From NCBI GenBank assembly GCA_026874595.1, contig CM049315.1:78227401-78291400 (forward strand): a stretch of 64,000 nucleotides of DNA, given 5' to 3'. The stretch is from Sipunculus nudus. Its lineage: Eukaryota > Annelida > Sipuncula > Golfingiida > Sipunculidae. The notes under the pieces were generated by a model. The model was not told the origin of the DNA, ran no database searches, and saw only the letters and a program-made list of their open reading frames with translations. Positions 24,810 through 37,212 of the stretch are shown here, piece by piece. Within the stretch, counting starts at the first letter, position 1. Every line of letters begins with the position of its first letter. The position numbers and the translations under genes were made by a program.

Positions 24810-25789
24810 ATAATCTTGTTTATATTATAAACTTATTTAATTTTCATTCTTAAACTATTGAAATATATATTTACCCTTTAATTTGGTGCTTGCTTTATAA
24901 ATATTTTAATTTTCTCTGTGAGGAAAGCTTTGAAATCGAATTAAGGGTACGCTTCATTAAGTCCACGCAACGACATATTGTCAATGTAACATGGTTGTTT
25001 TCGATATTTACAAAACTGTTACAATCAAAATCTACAGCAATCCGTAATGATGCTGAGACAATGTACGTACTGAATACTGTCAGTATTCAGCCAGATGCCG
25101 ATGCATTCATTTTTAAGAAAACACGCTAATGCACCCCTTTGTCTTTTCTCTATTAACATTTCTATGGTATTATTTTAGGTAACGGTGTATACGCCATTAA
25201 CGTAGGAAACATGCCCCGGTGTGCCTTGTTATTCTTACCCCTGGCTGACCCCGGGGGACAACTCCCCAAACAAATCGTGGTGTAAGTGCCGGGGACTGAT
25301 TAACACCCCGGACACATTCATGACAAGGCTTAACACGAGATGAGTTTCGAGGCTTTCCTGGCCACTTTAATTTGTGTTAACAGAGACTTAATAGACGCTG
25401 CTAATAGTCATATCGTCTGAGATGGCCATCTCCTGGATGAGGAAACACCATGCAAGGAGCGTGCATACCAATTGGGTTTTTATAATCGGGGACAAGGGTC
25501 ACACTCTGGTCAGCGTCATGGCTGCCACAAATCGTTATTTGTGCATTTATTGTCTATATTAGTTTATCTGTAATCAGGCATAATTAAAACTATTGGATGA
25601 TAACATGAAAATCGGTATATGTGTATGAAAATAATATCAAGAAACCTAATATGAATACCTTATTTTTGAAAATCAGAGGGAACTTCAGTCATAAAAAGTC
25701 ACATGTAAGAAAGTATACATACATATATGTACGTAGTAGTAAAAATGTCTAACAAAATTTGATTCCTCTTTATTTGTATAAATAAATAC

Positions 25790-25792
<3 letters not shown>

Positions 25793-25860
<68 letters not shown>

Positions 25861-25861
25861 A
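25793..25861. repeat. Compound microsatellite (AT)n(AG)n(ACAG)n
   Basis: Three consecutive simple repeats: AT to about 25814, AG to about 25838, then ACAG units to about 25860. Confidence 0.95.
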
Positions 25862-27088
25862 AGAAAGGTCGGGCATTTTATTTATTATGAAACCAGGTTC
25901 TATGAAAATCTCCATGACAGAAAATACAGTAATCAAAAATGTAATGTAAAGTATTTACATAAAACTGGAGAAAGAGAATAATTTATATATAATACACTTA
26001 CAGACACAAAGCCTAGTCCAGTATGTGCTTATAAATAATATACATGTATACTTAGGGTTTTGTTTGTTTTGGTCATTGGTCAGGATATTTTCCGAGGTGC
26101 AGTCACGTGTCATTCTGTGATGTAATATGTGTCTAGGCAGGAGGCGTGGGCCATTTATATTCGATTTTGTCAAATGGTTGTCAAGTTGTTCCCCCAAAAT
26201 ACCACTTTAGGAAAATTGGTTTGGCACGCATCTTCGAAAAGCAAGGAATAAATCCCCGAGGGAACCATAAAGCCATTATCTGTGGCCAATGAAAAAGAAA
26301 TGCATCATAAGAAATCCTGAAATGGAGTCAAGGACAGGGTGAGGATTTAGTTTAGATTACTGTCTTATAAATGTTCTTTGCGAATGGAATACAAATGACT
26401 GGAGTTCTGAACATTTTGTCAGGTATTCTCTAGGCACTCCCACGTAACTTAAACAGGTCTCAGTTCTTTCATAATTGAGAATTCCAGAGACAAACATCTG
26501 CAGCAGTTTTCGAGATTAAAATTCACGACTGCACGGGGAATTGGGGAAGGGGGGGGGGGGTATATAGAGGGGATTATGAATGTAATCACCTCTCCTCCCC
26601 CCCCCCTGCGCTATTCAGAGAGCATGATTTTACATTTCGAATAAAATATATAGATGATGATATTTTTGTTTACATTTCTGCCTTTCGGCTTCATAAATCA
26701 GCATTAACAAATATTTTATATACACACAAGTTTTACAATGGTGCTTTACCAAACCAGCCAATCCTGACATCTACCTGCACTTTGCTGCGACCCTGCTAGT
26801 TAAAAATATATAATCCGAGTCTGGCTTACAATTAACATACACTGAAAATCGTATTCTTAGTTGTAAGCTATATTAAGGTTGCATATACCTTCGCCAATAA
26901 GCCATCCCTCCCATCCTTGAATATAAATTGACGTCACTGATGAGGGGCGCTGTATGTCATATGAGTAGGAAGATAACCAAGTGATGCGACTAACATTGCA
27001 TTCATGCTCCCTAATGACTTAACGTTTTTATCTGGTTAGGAATTTTTCAGAAATCGTTATTTGCAGTAAAAACAGGGCGATTCTATAG

Positions 27089-27212
27089 AAAAAAGTCTCC
27101 ATCTTATCTCGGCAGACTGACGGTAATCGAACCTGGAACTTTGAACTCCAAGTCCAACGACTTAACGTTCAAAGACTTAACGGCCAACGACTTAACGTCC
27201 AACAGCTTAACG
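27089..27212 (-). repeat. tRNA-like fragment with four 15 bp tandem units
   Basis: On the plus strand, four exact-length 15-mers lie at 27153-27212 (TCCAACGACTTAACG and variants). On the minus strand they read CGTTAAGTCGTTGGA and lead into TTGGAGTTCAAAG and a B-box-like AGGTTCGATTACC, followed about 40 nt later by a T run (27096-27091). The order A-box-like repeat, anticodon-arm-like hairpin, B-box and T run resembles a tRNA-derived Pol III unit whose D-arm region was amplified. It is not a functional tRNA. Confidence 0.45.
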
Positions 27213-27368
27213 GCCAAAGGCCGTACGACCCCTAATATCTCCAGATGTCAACGATACATTTAAAAACCATATAATACTTCTTGACAATTATAATTGTATC
27301 GCTCATGACAAAGAAAATTATATATTTCATTTATATCTTATAGACAAAATAGCCCAACAGGCGAAATA

Positions 27369-27420
27369 ATAATAATAATAATTATAATAATAACAATAAT
27401 CAAATAATAATAATCAAATG

Positions 27421-27469
<49 letters not shown>

Positions 27470-27554
27470 GGGATAATAATGTTATTACAGTTTACTTTTA
27501 TGCTTCCAATAGGTTGTAATCGGGTAATCTCAGTAATTCTACCTGCAACGTAGG

Positions 27555-27585
<31 letters not shown>

Positions 27586-27662
27586 TATATATATATATAT
27601 ATATCAGCATTATCAATTGACTAAGAGAGTAAAATTAAACATTAAAAAGGTATCTTACAAAC

Positions 27663-27726
<64 letters not shown>
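27369..27726. repeat. Microsatellite cluster (AAT)n and (AT)n
   Basis: AAT-rich runs at 27369-27388 and about 27428-27466, an imperfect AT tract at 27551-27604, and an uninterrupted AT tract at 27665-27726. Short unique spacers separate them. Confidence 0.93.
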
Positions 27727-27729
<3 letters not shown>

Positions 27730-28087
27730 AAGCGAAATACAAAAGATGTACCAGGGAAGCAACGTTTTTTATACGCAATGGTAAACCCCCTTTTCACTTC
27801 TCTTTTGATTTCCTTGGGAAAAAAAAACTGATGGATCGTGACATTATATCAAATGAATTTCCTGTTGCTTCGTTGACTTGACTCATTTCAGTTGCAATGA
27901 CAGAAAGCGTGTAATAGCGTGCAGTTCATATGAATTACCGCTGTGTGTAATATAAATCCATTGAATATCTACCAAAAAAATTAACGGAGTTTTACCGTAT
28001 ACTCACGTACCTTTAAACTGAACTAAATTCAAGCTTGAAACACCTGCTCATCAAACCTGGCAGCAAATACTAGTAATTGAGCTTAGT

Positions 28088-29480
28088 GGTACGGAAAGGT
28101 CAGCCTTTTTTAATTGAGGTTAGTCGTGCAGGCAGTTCAGCCTTTTTTAATTGAGGTTAGTGGTACGGACAGTTCAGCCTTTTTCTAATTGAGGTCAGTG
28201 GTACGGACAGTTCAGCCTTTTATAATTGAGGTTAGTGGTACGGACAATTCAGCCTTTTTTAACTGCGGTTAGTGGTACGGACAGTTCAACCCTTTTAAAT
28301 GAGGTCAGTGGTACGGACAGTTCAGCCCTTTTTTATTGAGGTTAGTGGTACGGACAGTTCAGTCCTTTTTAATTGAGGTTAGTAGTACGGACAGTTCAGC
28401 CCTTTTTAATTGAGGTTAGTAGTACGGGCAGTTCAGCCTTTTTTAATTGAGGTTAGTGGTACGGGCAGTTCAGCCTTTTTTAATTGAGGTTAGTGGTACG
28501 GACAGTTCAGCCTTTTTTTATTGAGGTTAGTGATACGGACAGTTCAGCCTTTTTAATTGAGGTTAGTGGTATGGACAGATCAGCCTTTTTTAATTGAGGT
28601 TAGTGGTACGGAAAGTTCAGCCTTTTTTAACTGCGGTTAGTGGTACGGACAGTTCAGCCTTTTTAATTGAGGTTAGTGGTACGGACAGTTCTGCCCTTTT
28701 TTAATTGAGGTTAGTGGTACGGACAGTTCTGTCCTTTTTAATTGAGGTTAGTGGTACGGACAGTTCAGCCCTTTTTAATTGAGGTTAGTGGTACGGACAG
28801 TTCAGCCCTTTTTTAATTGAGGTTAGTGGTACGGACAGTTCAGCCTTTTTAATTGAGGTAAGTGGTACGGACAGTTCAGCCCTTTTTTAATTGAGGTTAA
28901 TGGTCCGGACAGTTCAGCCCTTTTTAATTGAGGTTAGTGGTACGGACAGTTCTGCCCTTTTTAATTGAGGTTAGTGGTACGGACAGTTAAGCCCTTTTTA
29001 ATTGAGGTTAGTGGTACGGACAGTTCAGCCCTTTTTTAATTGAGGTTAGTGGTACGGAAAGTTTAGCCCTTTTTTAATTGAGATTAGTGGTACGGACAGT
29101 TCAGCCCTTTTTAATTGAGGTAAGTGGTACGGACAGTTCAGCCTTTTTTAACTGCGGTTAGTGGTACGGACAGTTCAGCCTTTTTAATTGAGTTTAGTGG
29201 TACGGACAGTTCAGCCTTTTTTTATTGAGGTTTGTGGTATGGACAGTTCAGCCTTTTTTAATTGAGGTTAGTGGTACGGAGAGTTCAGCCTTTTTTAATT
29301 GAGGTTAGTGGTACGGACAGTTCAGCCTTTTTTAACTGCGGTTAGTGGTACGGACAGTTCAGCCTTTTTTGATTGAGGTTAGTGGTACGGACAGTTCAGC
29401 CTTTTTTAATTGAGGTTAGTGGTACGAACAGTTCAGCCCTTTTTAATTGAGGTTAATGGTCCGGACAGTTCAGCCTTTTT
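28088..29480. repeat. Large minisatellite, ~37 bp unit
   Basis: About 37 copies of TTAATTGAGGTTAGTGGTAC plus GGACAGTTCAGCCTTTT, with the T tract varying by one or two bases. Variant units such as TTAACTGCGGTTAG recur at intervals (28260, 28628, 29148, 29334), which points to unit or block duplication. The array ends about 390 bp from the olfactomedin 5' exon, within its intron. Confidence 0.95.
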
Positions 29481-29866
29481 TCCTACACTGATAATAAGTA
29501 TGTTGCATAGAGACTCATGAACCATCTTTTACTTGTGTCTTAATGACAATACTTTTATTTCTTATGACATGTACAAAATGTTAGTGTTCGTGTTTGAAAA
29601 GGTTTTTTTAATTGCCTTAAGGATTTTTATCACGAAACGATACTCCGCGAGGTAAATGTGTTATAAAACCTAGTAATCACTGTGATTATACCTTTATTCG
29701 TAAAAAAAAATGTCCATACTTACCGGTAGAAAATGACGCCTTACTTACCCGATTCGGTCAAAAGAAATTCACATAAATATATATCTGTTATATATTAAAA
29801 TATAGTCTCATGAAATTGGTCAATAATTTGCTTGGATTTATTGCATTTTGGTATACAAACACTTAC

Positions 29867-31745
29867 TTGTAGAAGATGACGTGGTCTGTGACGTTGTCAT
29901 TCTCTCGGTTGTGACGTAACCAATGTCGGCAGCGTCGGTGTCACCGACGGCATATCTTGTAGGCTGGCGTAGATTTTCTGGCGAATTCGAGGCCAGACGC
30001 TCCGTGGTGGCGTCACTGTCGTCTGGTGACGCAACGGTAGTTTCTTCAGAGCTACCCTCTTCCTGGTCATAAAAAGTATCATTGATATTTTGAGTGAGGT
30101 CAGAGGTCATCTGAGAAGAGGTAGACGATTCGTGCCCGTCTGCCGTTTCTGCTTCCACTACCTGAGTGGTCACGTGACCAACTGTAGTCGGAGACTCTTG
30201 GACCGATGTCTTCAACCCGGACTCTTGTCTCCTGGCGCGGTCACGCCTTGACGTCATGTTAAAGTCCAAATCCCCATAGACAGTTGATGTCTCCATTGTT
30301 TGGTTGTAGCGGGAGTCTATGACGTCAGGGATTTGCGTTATTTCGTCACTTCCTTGTAACCGGGAATCACCTAGTAACGGAGGACACCCACACATTGACA
30401 GATGGCTTGTGACTGTATCTTTCACATGCTGGGTGTTAATATCTAATTTTTCTAAACGTTCTTGCATTTCCCTTCGCTCTTTCTTGTTGTTGTCGTAACG
30501 TGCGATCATGTCCTGTTGATGAGCTTGAAAGTGGCGAATGCTGACATCCTGTTTTGATAGCCGAAGTTTGTATTTTCCTAACTCGCTGGAGAGTCCGTCC
30601 ACTGCGTTCTGTATGGCGCTATTGTCGGACTTCACAGAGCGGCACGTACTGTTTACCACCCGGAACCAGTGTGACCAGTTCTCCACCCCGCTCTCCAGAT
30701 GTAACAGACGCTGCTCTATAGGTTTCATGTGGCCGTTAGCCAGGCCTGATACAGTGGTCCGTAGTGTTACAAAATCTTGGTGCAACATGTTAAGTTTTCG
30801 TTCGGAATCATTTTGTAATTTTTCGTTGCGGTTTGCCTCTTCTTTGATTTTTTCAACTCTGTCGTGGAGTGTTTCATATTTATTTCGGATCTTCGACAGT
30901 TCCTGTTGTAGGTGGAGAAACTGTTTATGTTCATCGAACACGGCTTTTTGTGTCCTGTTTCGCGTCAGTAAGCGCTCCTCTAGTAGACGGGTTTCCATAT
31001 AACTCTCAATATTTTTAATCTTAGCTCGGAGAAGGTCGATAGTGTTCTTTTGTGTTTTGAGTTCCAGAGCCTTTTGCTCGAGGACTTCGTTCTGTTTGGC
31101 TAAAAGTCGGGACGTGTTTGAGGCTTTGTCGTTCTGTTTCTGTAGCATCAGGTGCTGAACGTTAATCTCTTCGCGAACTCTAGCGAGGGTCGTCGCTAGA
31201 TCGTTAAGTTCCTGTTGTACTTCAGGATCGGGGAGCAAAGCTTGATCTTTAGGCGCAGGATCTATATCTGGCGATGTAGAAACTGTCTTGGGCACAAGAA
31301 AAGTTCTGTTTCCCTCTAGGAATTTGTCCTTCAAAGCATTCACTGTGTTATTTAATTGGTCAACGCCTGATAATTTATTAAGTATTGTTTCTACTCTCTC
31401 TTCTAGCTTGTCCATCTTTATAACTTTGTCCATGACGCGTTCATAAAGCGTTAGGAGGCGCCCGTGAAGTTTTTCCATATTACCTAGTTCTGATCGTTCC
31501 AGGAAAGTCACGTGGACACGATCGTCTTGAGGAATTATAAAACTGTAAGTTTTACCTGCACTGGAGCGTGGAGATGAGAGTTTGTTCACGTGGCTGTAGG
31601 CAGGTTCACTGTTCTGTACGTCACGCTTTTTAGGAGATTCTGTAGAGTCCAACACAGTCGTACATCTTACCCCAGACTGGAACATCATAGAAAAAATTAG
31701 AACGAGTGCCCCGTGGCGAGCCCTACTGGAAATAAAAGAAAACAT
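29867..31745 (-). CDS. Olfactomedin-domain protein, first coding exon (signal peptide, coiled coil, linker)
   Basis: Codes for residues 1-626 plus one base. The start at 31745 was chosen because the first 28 residues (MFSFISSRARHG, hydrophobic GALVLIFSMMF, then SGVRC) read as a cleavable signal peptide. The frame stays open upstream to an ATG at 31919, which would instead give a type II membrane protein with a 58-residue extension. Residues about 75-445 are heptad-rich coiled coil with several N-glycosylation sequons. Cys452-Gly-Cys454 closes the coil and could link chains. A Ser/Thr/Glu-rich linker follows, holding RARR at 503-506, a furin-type site. The donor (GTAAGTG) interrupts a Ser codon exactly where the 9078-8306 exon resumes. 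Coiled coil followed by OLF is the layout of noelins, gliomedin and amassin, which multimerise in the extracellular space. At 883 residues it is longer than noelin or gliomedin, owing to the coil and linker. Confidence 0.88.
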
Positions 31746-32129
31746 CGTTCTCTGATAGTTACAGACAGTGAGACACCTTTGGTACACTGCGCGTCTCTTC
31801 AAGGAATACTGCTCTATGGTAAACGTAACAAGGGGCCGTGTGTACACTCGCGGCAGACCGCCGGGCCAGCACCGTGCTAGATCAATAACACGAGCCTTCT
31901 TGTCACAGCAAGGAGCCATCTGACTGATGGCGCCATTTTCTAACTTCCCCCGCGCCAACAAGACGTGTGGGGTATAACTCCTTGGGACCTAAGCACGTAA
32001 GAAAATTCATTGTTACACTATATCCCTTCAGAAAAGTCTCTTCTTCTTTAAATATGACTCTAAAGGTGATCATATGTAAACGTTCTCTCCTTTGATACAC
32101 TGTACCTCGTTAAGCTGTCCTTGTGTTCG

Positions 32130-32136
32130 TTTTATA
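32130..32136 (-). promoter_or_regulatory. Candidate TATA box of the olfactomedin gene
   Basis: The minus strand reads TATAAAA here, about 385 bp upstream of the chosen start codon. A transcript starting some 30 bp downstream would have a leader of about 350 nt with short upstream ATGs. Sequence match only; an (AT)n-like stretch next to it makes a chance hit possible. Confidence 0.25.
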
Positions 32137-32139
32137 CAT

Positions 32140-34245
32140 ATATATATAACAACTTAATGACAACACCTCTCCGTTTACTTTTTTCTTTAGCTTTGTAGAA
32201 ATTCAACAATACCGAATTTACAATGAATCATCACGATTAATTTAGAGTTACCGTCCTGAGTGGGATGTCCTGTAACGCATAATCCAGTCAAATAAAGACA
32301 AGTTACCGTAGCTCAATTATACAAGTGTTGGTTATATCATAAAGGTGAAGCAGCTTCTTAACTAATTACTACTTAACCCGTATTTACAACACAGCCAATG
32401 TGAATCAAGGTAACCCTTTTATGTCTCCCTTGATTTGCAGCATCGAAATTGAATGGACTGGCTATCCGTATAATATCTATTTTTCCCTTAAATGTCAAAG
32501 ATCTGCGCAGGTTAGGTGAATATACAGGTCGGATTTCACTATCTTTCTTCGTGGATAGTATCAGTAAGTCACCCGGAAATTTAAAATCTGCCGACGGTTT
32601 AGAGGCCTGAGAGTGCTGGACTGATAATGCAGCTTAACTGAGAGTTTTTATGACATCCGCCACTAGCAACGCGCAACATAAAACTGTCTCATTACATCTA
32701 ACGGCCTTTTTATATGCTTTCCTCCTGTGACGCTGCGGTTGACAGTCAACTCTGAATCACACGCACGGATGACGTGGACTCGGTCGCTGGTGACCGCTCT
32801 TCATTACAAGTCCTTATGACGGTACTGTCATGACTGGGTGCTTCCAGTGACATCCAATATTCAGTCCTATCTCGGTCATACTGCTCTGTTATGCAACCAT
32901 CGTGTGTTATTAGAGTAACCCCGCTGTGCGTCTAGGATTCTACCTTAATCAAGCCATCCTTTTAATCAACTGGTAAATGTCGTTTTAATGTGATTTCTCA
33001 AAGGCAAATTGACCTTTTGTTTATCGACAACAGTGTGTTAATAAACAATTTTCAGGTCCTGTTATTACGGTGGTTCCGTGTTCTGGGAACGGCGTGCCCA
33101 TGGGTAATCAGCAAACAGCTCCGGATGAAACAGGAGATCATGACTCTAATTATTCACCGTACACTGCGAGTCGTGCTGTTCACAGCATGTGGTCATTTTA
33201 ACCACAACATCTATGAGTAGCATCCACGGGGATGTCATATACAGGTGTTCGCCCACCTGTTTCAGGGCTGTGGCTTACTCTGTCCTTCAGTGTCAGAACA
33301 TGCAAGTTTTAAAGTGGCCCTAAACGATGTTTCCTTCCCGGGATAACGAACTTGACAGCGAAGTTTCTATATACACGAAAAGAAACGCTCCGGGTCTCAT
33401 TCCAACTAACTATACGTTCTCTGGTTTCGTAAGCCCGGCGTCGGGGAGACATTTGAGGAGATATGCGGTGAAAACAGCAGACTCGCAATTTGTCTAAAAT
33501 CGATGCCTGGCTTCTAAAGATCACGGACCTACGCTTTGTCTGGAATATCAAGCCTTACGCCCAAACTGCCGAGATCCCAAAGTGTATTACCGCTTGTCTG
33601 AATACAGAAGGCAATACAGCCAGCTTCCCACGACTTTTTTCCTCTTCATGTCTGAGAGCTTCTTTCTCAAGGCAGTATTATAAAAATCATTGTTTCCAAG
33701 TACCAAGTTTGCTTGACAAGCTTGGAAAGAGCTACCACGCAGCCTAAGCTTTATAGACGGCAAATCAAACGGCTGTCGCTGTATGATTTGATGCCATTGG
33801 CGGCAGAGACAGTGATTATAGTCTAGTCTGCCATAGTTGCCTGCCAGGCATGCCAGGTACAACGCTAATGAGGGCTGAGCTGTAGAACAACAAAAGCCCT
33901 GAGTTTACAGCCGAGCTCTCTAGGGAGAACTATGAACCGTCCAATATCTTTATCTTGCAAAAGCACAAGACTAGTTATACCCCCCTCACGTCGTAGTCCC
34001 GCGAGATCCTATTACGTTCACTCCAGGTGACTTGTTAAAGAGGCGCATATTAAAGTTAAATGATCAGATATGACTGTGGCGGGCTGATTGATGGGTCTGT
34101 CTGCTACAATATCACCAGGCCGTTAGCATACTGATACAGACCGGGGAAAGTACGCCTCGCCCATTAACCATTACTCCCGCCAAAACAAGCTGTTGTTTTT
34201 ATCATAAACTTTCACGACTATCAATAATGGGGCATATAAAAATGT
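32140..34245. other. Upstream intergenic DNA, no gene seen
   Basis: No exon or clear repeat. Composition is more balanced and looks largely single copy, notably about 32.45-33.0 kb and 33.75-34.15 kb, so promoter-distal control elements of the minus-strand gene may lie here. This is inference from position and composition only. Confidence 0.4.
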
Positions 34246-34249
34246 TATA

Positions 34250-34930
34250 ACACACAGAATTGGAGTGACAGAATATAAAGGATACTCCACTGAGCCCATT
34301 AAGTCATAACGTTGTCGATTATCGTTTGATATGGTTTGTGTTCCAGCCATGCATATTACATAAATTAGATGGTCATGGTGGACGAGGAATATTTTCACAA
34401 AATGAACATTTCTTATATATGGATAATGCTTCCATTGAGTCCATTATAACACTATCCGTGTTTTAATATTAATATACCATACTGTCTTTCCTTTTTATAC
34501 GTCCCGTCATGTATAGGTTGCCAACGGTCCGTCCTGTGACTTTTAGTGTCGCCGCGATTATCACGAAGTTCACCGTAACTGCTTACTACTACTTCTATTA
34601 TAAGCTTATTCCACGCATATTGAATGAGGTCAGAGATCACGAGGCTAGTTTGTTGTGTGGCCCCGATAACTTATCAGGAATATGGTGGATTCGATTAAAC
34701 TCAACAGAAATATTAACCAATATAATATCTTGCCTAAGTTCGATTCCCGGCACAATCCATGCGTATTTAATGAGGTCAGAGGTCACCAGAATTTGGTAGC
34801 GCCGTGATGACTTACCAAAAATATGATGAATACTCATGAAACTCATTATAAATATTAACCGAAACAGTTCCTCACCTGAATTTAATTCTCTGCAAAATTC
34901 ACGTATATCCAAAGAAGTTCACAGGTCATA
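34250..34930. repeat. Degenerate tandem repeat, ~140-150 bp period
   Basis: Related phrases recur: ATATAAAGGATACTCCACTG at 34274 and ATATATGGATAATGCTTCCA at about 34415; ATATGGTGGATTCGATTAAA at 34680 and ATATGATGAATACTCATGAA at 34819; AATGAGGTCAGAGATCAC at 34622 and AATGAGGTCAGAGGTCAC at 34768. These suggest four or five diverged copies of one unit. No coding frame. Confidence 0.5.
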
Positions 34931-37205
34931 AAACGGCGTGTTGTGAACGTTTGTGGTGCTCTTGCTTTACTGCTATAACGAAATTAAAATGTAGCCAACA
35001 CTTTGAAGTAAAACTCCTAGGAATGTGATGTTAGACCTTTGCTCAATACCATATAAAAAAGTGATTTCCTTAGGAGCACTGAAACCAAATATATAAATGG
35101 GACGCTCAAAGGTCAAAATTAAGATTATCCGGGTAATGTAAATAGAACAACGAAAATAAATCCCTACCTTTCACTTATCAACGCGGTGTGAGTATACAAT
35201 GTTACAAGGTATAACGTTCAAGGGCAAATTGCTACAGAGTAAAATGTTCAAATCGTTCGCAAAGAAAAGAACATACGTTAAAAGATTTAAAGGATGAAAA
35301 AAGTAAGTCTAACGGAATTATTTTTTAACTGATAACATTGTGATTTTGTAGCTTTGTTCTTGAAAAGCATCAAATAACTGTTGTAAGTACACACATATGG
35401 GGTTTAAAGAGATTAATCTTTAATCAAATAAAAAATAATTGGCCCTTATCTTCCACAATTGTTTTTTTACGTTCTACCTCTGACGTTTGTTATATAGTTA
35501 TCCGGCCATGAGATCCAATGTGTACACAGCATTACAAGTACCTTTTAAATGTTCCTTACGCTTTAAGTGAGTCTGAGGAATTCAAGATCATGGCCATTCC
35601 AGAATCACAATACCATAAAACACATGAAGAATACATGAAGATGTATAGGCTGCACGTGGTGTATTTTAGGCTCTTTTGTTTGTCAAGGGTTCGACCAAAC
35701 ATATAATTTTGGATGTATATTACGGTTGGACATTTGGAACATGCTATTCTGCGTAAAACATCGATCCATATATGTGTATTTTACTCAGGAGGAGTAGACC
35801 TCTCTGAAACAACAGACCCGATGTGAAATTGATCTAAGGCCCATTGACGAGGAGTTTCCTTTGCGTTTTAAATGTAGCCATCTCTCGTGTTACTCGGAGA
35901 AAAATATTTCTTTATTGTTACCGTAAACTTACCGCGGATAGCAAGACTGTCAAGTTCTTCGGATTCTCAATCGTTACCCTCACGCAAAACAAAACAGTCA
36001 GCAACACATAAAAAGCTGCAAGTTGCACAAAAACTGCTTGCATCAAGTTATGTCCTTTGTGCTTTAGCAATATGCCAATGCAGGGTAATAATAATCTACA
36101 CATTTTAAAGTCCGTTTTCATGCAGTTGACTGCTCACTGCATAGGAGTACAAACTTTGTATACTTTACCCGACTTAGGCGTTAATGTTTTTCCCATTAAT
36201 AATGAACAAAGGAATAATGAGTGAGACAGGCGTACCTGCCGGAGGAAGATCTGCAAGGAAAACAGCTATCGATTGGAAAAGTCTGGTATCGTGTGGGAGA
36301 CAATTAAACAATCAAGAAGATTCCCCATGCTGAAGGCTCAACCAATTTCCTGGAGCTTGGAAGGAAAATTTCTTCAGACAGATAGATATTGACATCTTCC
36401 CGTGCCCGTCACGAAAAAGACCATCGGCAATCAAGCTTAAAACCGACGAGTTCCTTCGATACAGAATTAATCTTTCGCTCTTTCAATATATTTCAAAAGG
36501 CAATCTGGCTTCCAAGGGACCCCTTTATTCGCTTACAGTGTATATGTCTGTGGTTGTTTTTCCTGGTCTTTCGAGAGTATAGGCATTTCATGTCCTGAAC
36601 GACTAAGATACAGGGAACCATATGTGAAATTGGTGATCCTGTACTCAGTTTTCACACATGCGGAAAGTCAAAGTTCAGGTATATTCATGTTTATTCATCT
36701 ATACCAAAGAACAGACTCATGAATGTCTTATTGTTGAGTTTGCTGTTTAATTTGTCGGGTGTTCTGCTTTAACAAATATGTAGATATTTACATCCAAGCG
36801 ACCTGTGCCTTGCATGTTTTTTTTTTAATTCATACATAATAAAAACCCAACGAAAACACAATAACTGATACGAGCATGTCGGGTGTAACTGACAGTACGT
36901 GCCATCTGATAATGTGGAAAGGTACAGGTTTAGCAACCACCTACTATACTAATATCCTCCAATTAATTTCGAAGAATGCAAAACACATATTTATCTTTTC
37001 CATGTCTTCGTTGGATATGAACACTCACCCACGTTCATTAAATTTATACTACTGAAAAAAAAATCGGTTTAAATTTGTCATTTTATAGCCTTTCCATGCC
37101 CAAGTCGGAGTATTTCAAAATAAAATTTTGAACACATGTTTCCTCCGAATTCAAGCGAATCTTAGATATATTTAATAAAAAAAAACTAAATATAACTCCT
37201 ACCCA
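34931..37205. other. Intergenic, nothing recognised
   Basis: AT-rich sequence without a convincing exon, RNA gene or clear repeat structure. Several 60-75 codon frames are present but lack coding character. Confidence 0.45.
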
Positions 37206-37212
37206 GTTCATT

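Larger units (their letters stand above)
9079..29866 (-). other. Large intron of the olfactomedin gene (20.8 kb)
   Basis: Bounded by a GTAAGTG donor at 29866 and a TTTTAG acceptor ending at 9079 (minus strand), with matching phase 1. No additional exon was identified, though a symmetrical phase-1 exon cannot be excluded. The intron is dominated by repeats annotated separately. Stretches not otherwise listed (about 9.4-10.05, 13.1-14.8, 17.15-21.1, 24.4-27.08 kb) look like single-copy AT-rich DNA. The segments near 15.6-16.25 kb and 25.19-25.45 kb are richer in GC and are the best candidates for intronic regulatory DNA. Confidence 0.75.

Noticed and set aside
30538-31002. 154-codon plus-strand frame
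   Set aside because: Antisense shadow of the coiled-coil exon, which has clear protein signatures on the minus strand.
34735-34755. B-box-like AGTTCGATTCCCGG
   Set aside because: No A-box, anticodon arm or acceptor stem around it; it lies in a degenerate tandem repeat.
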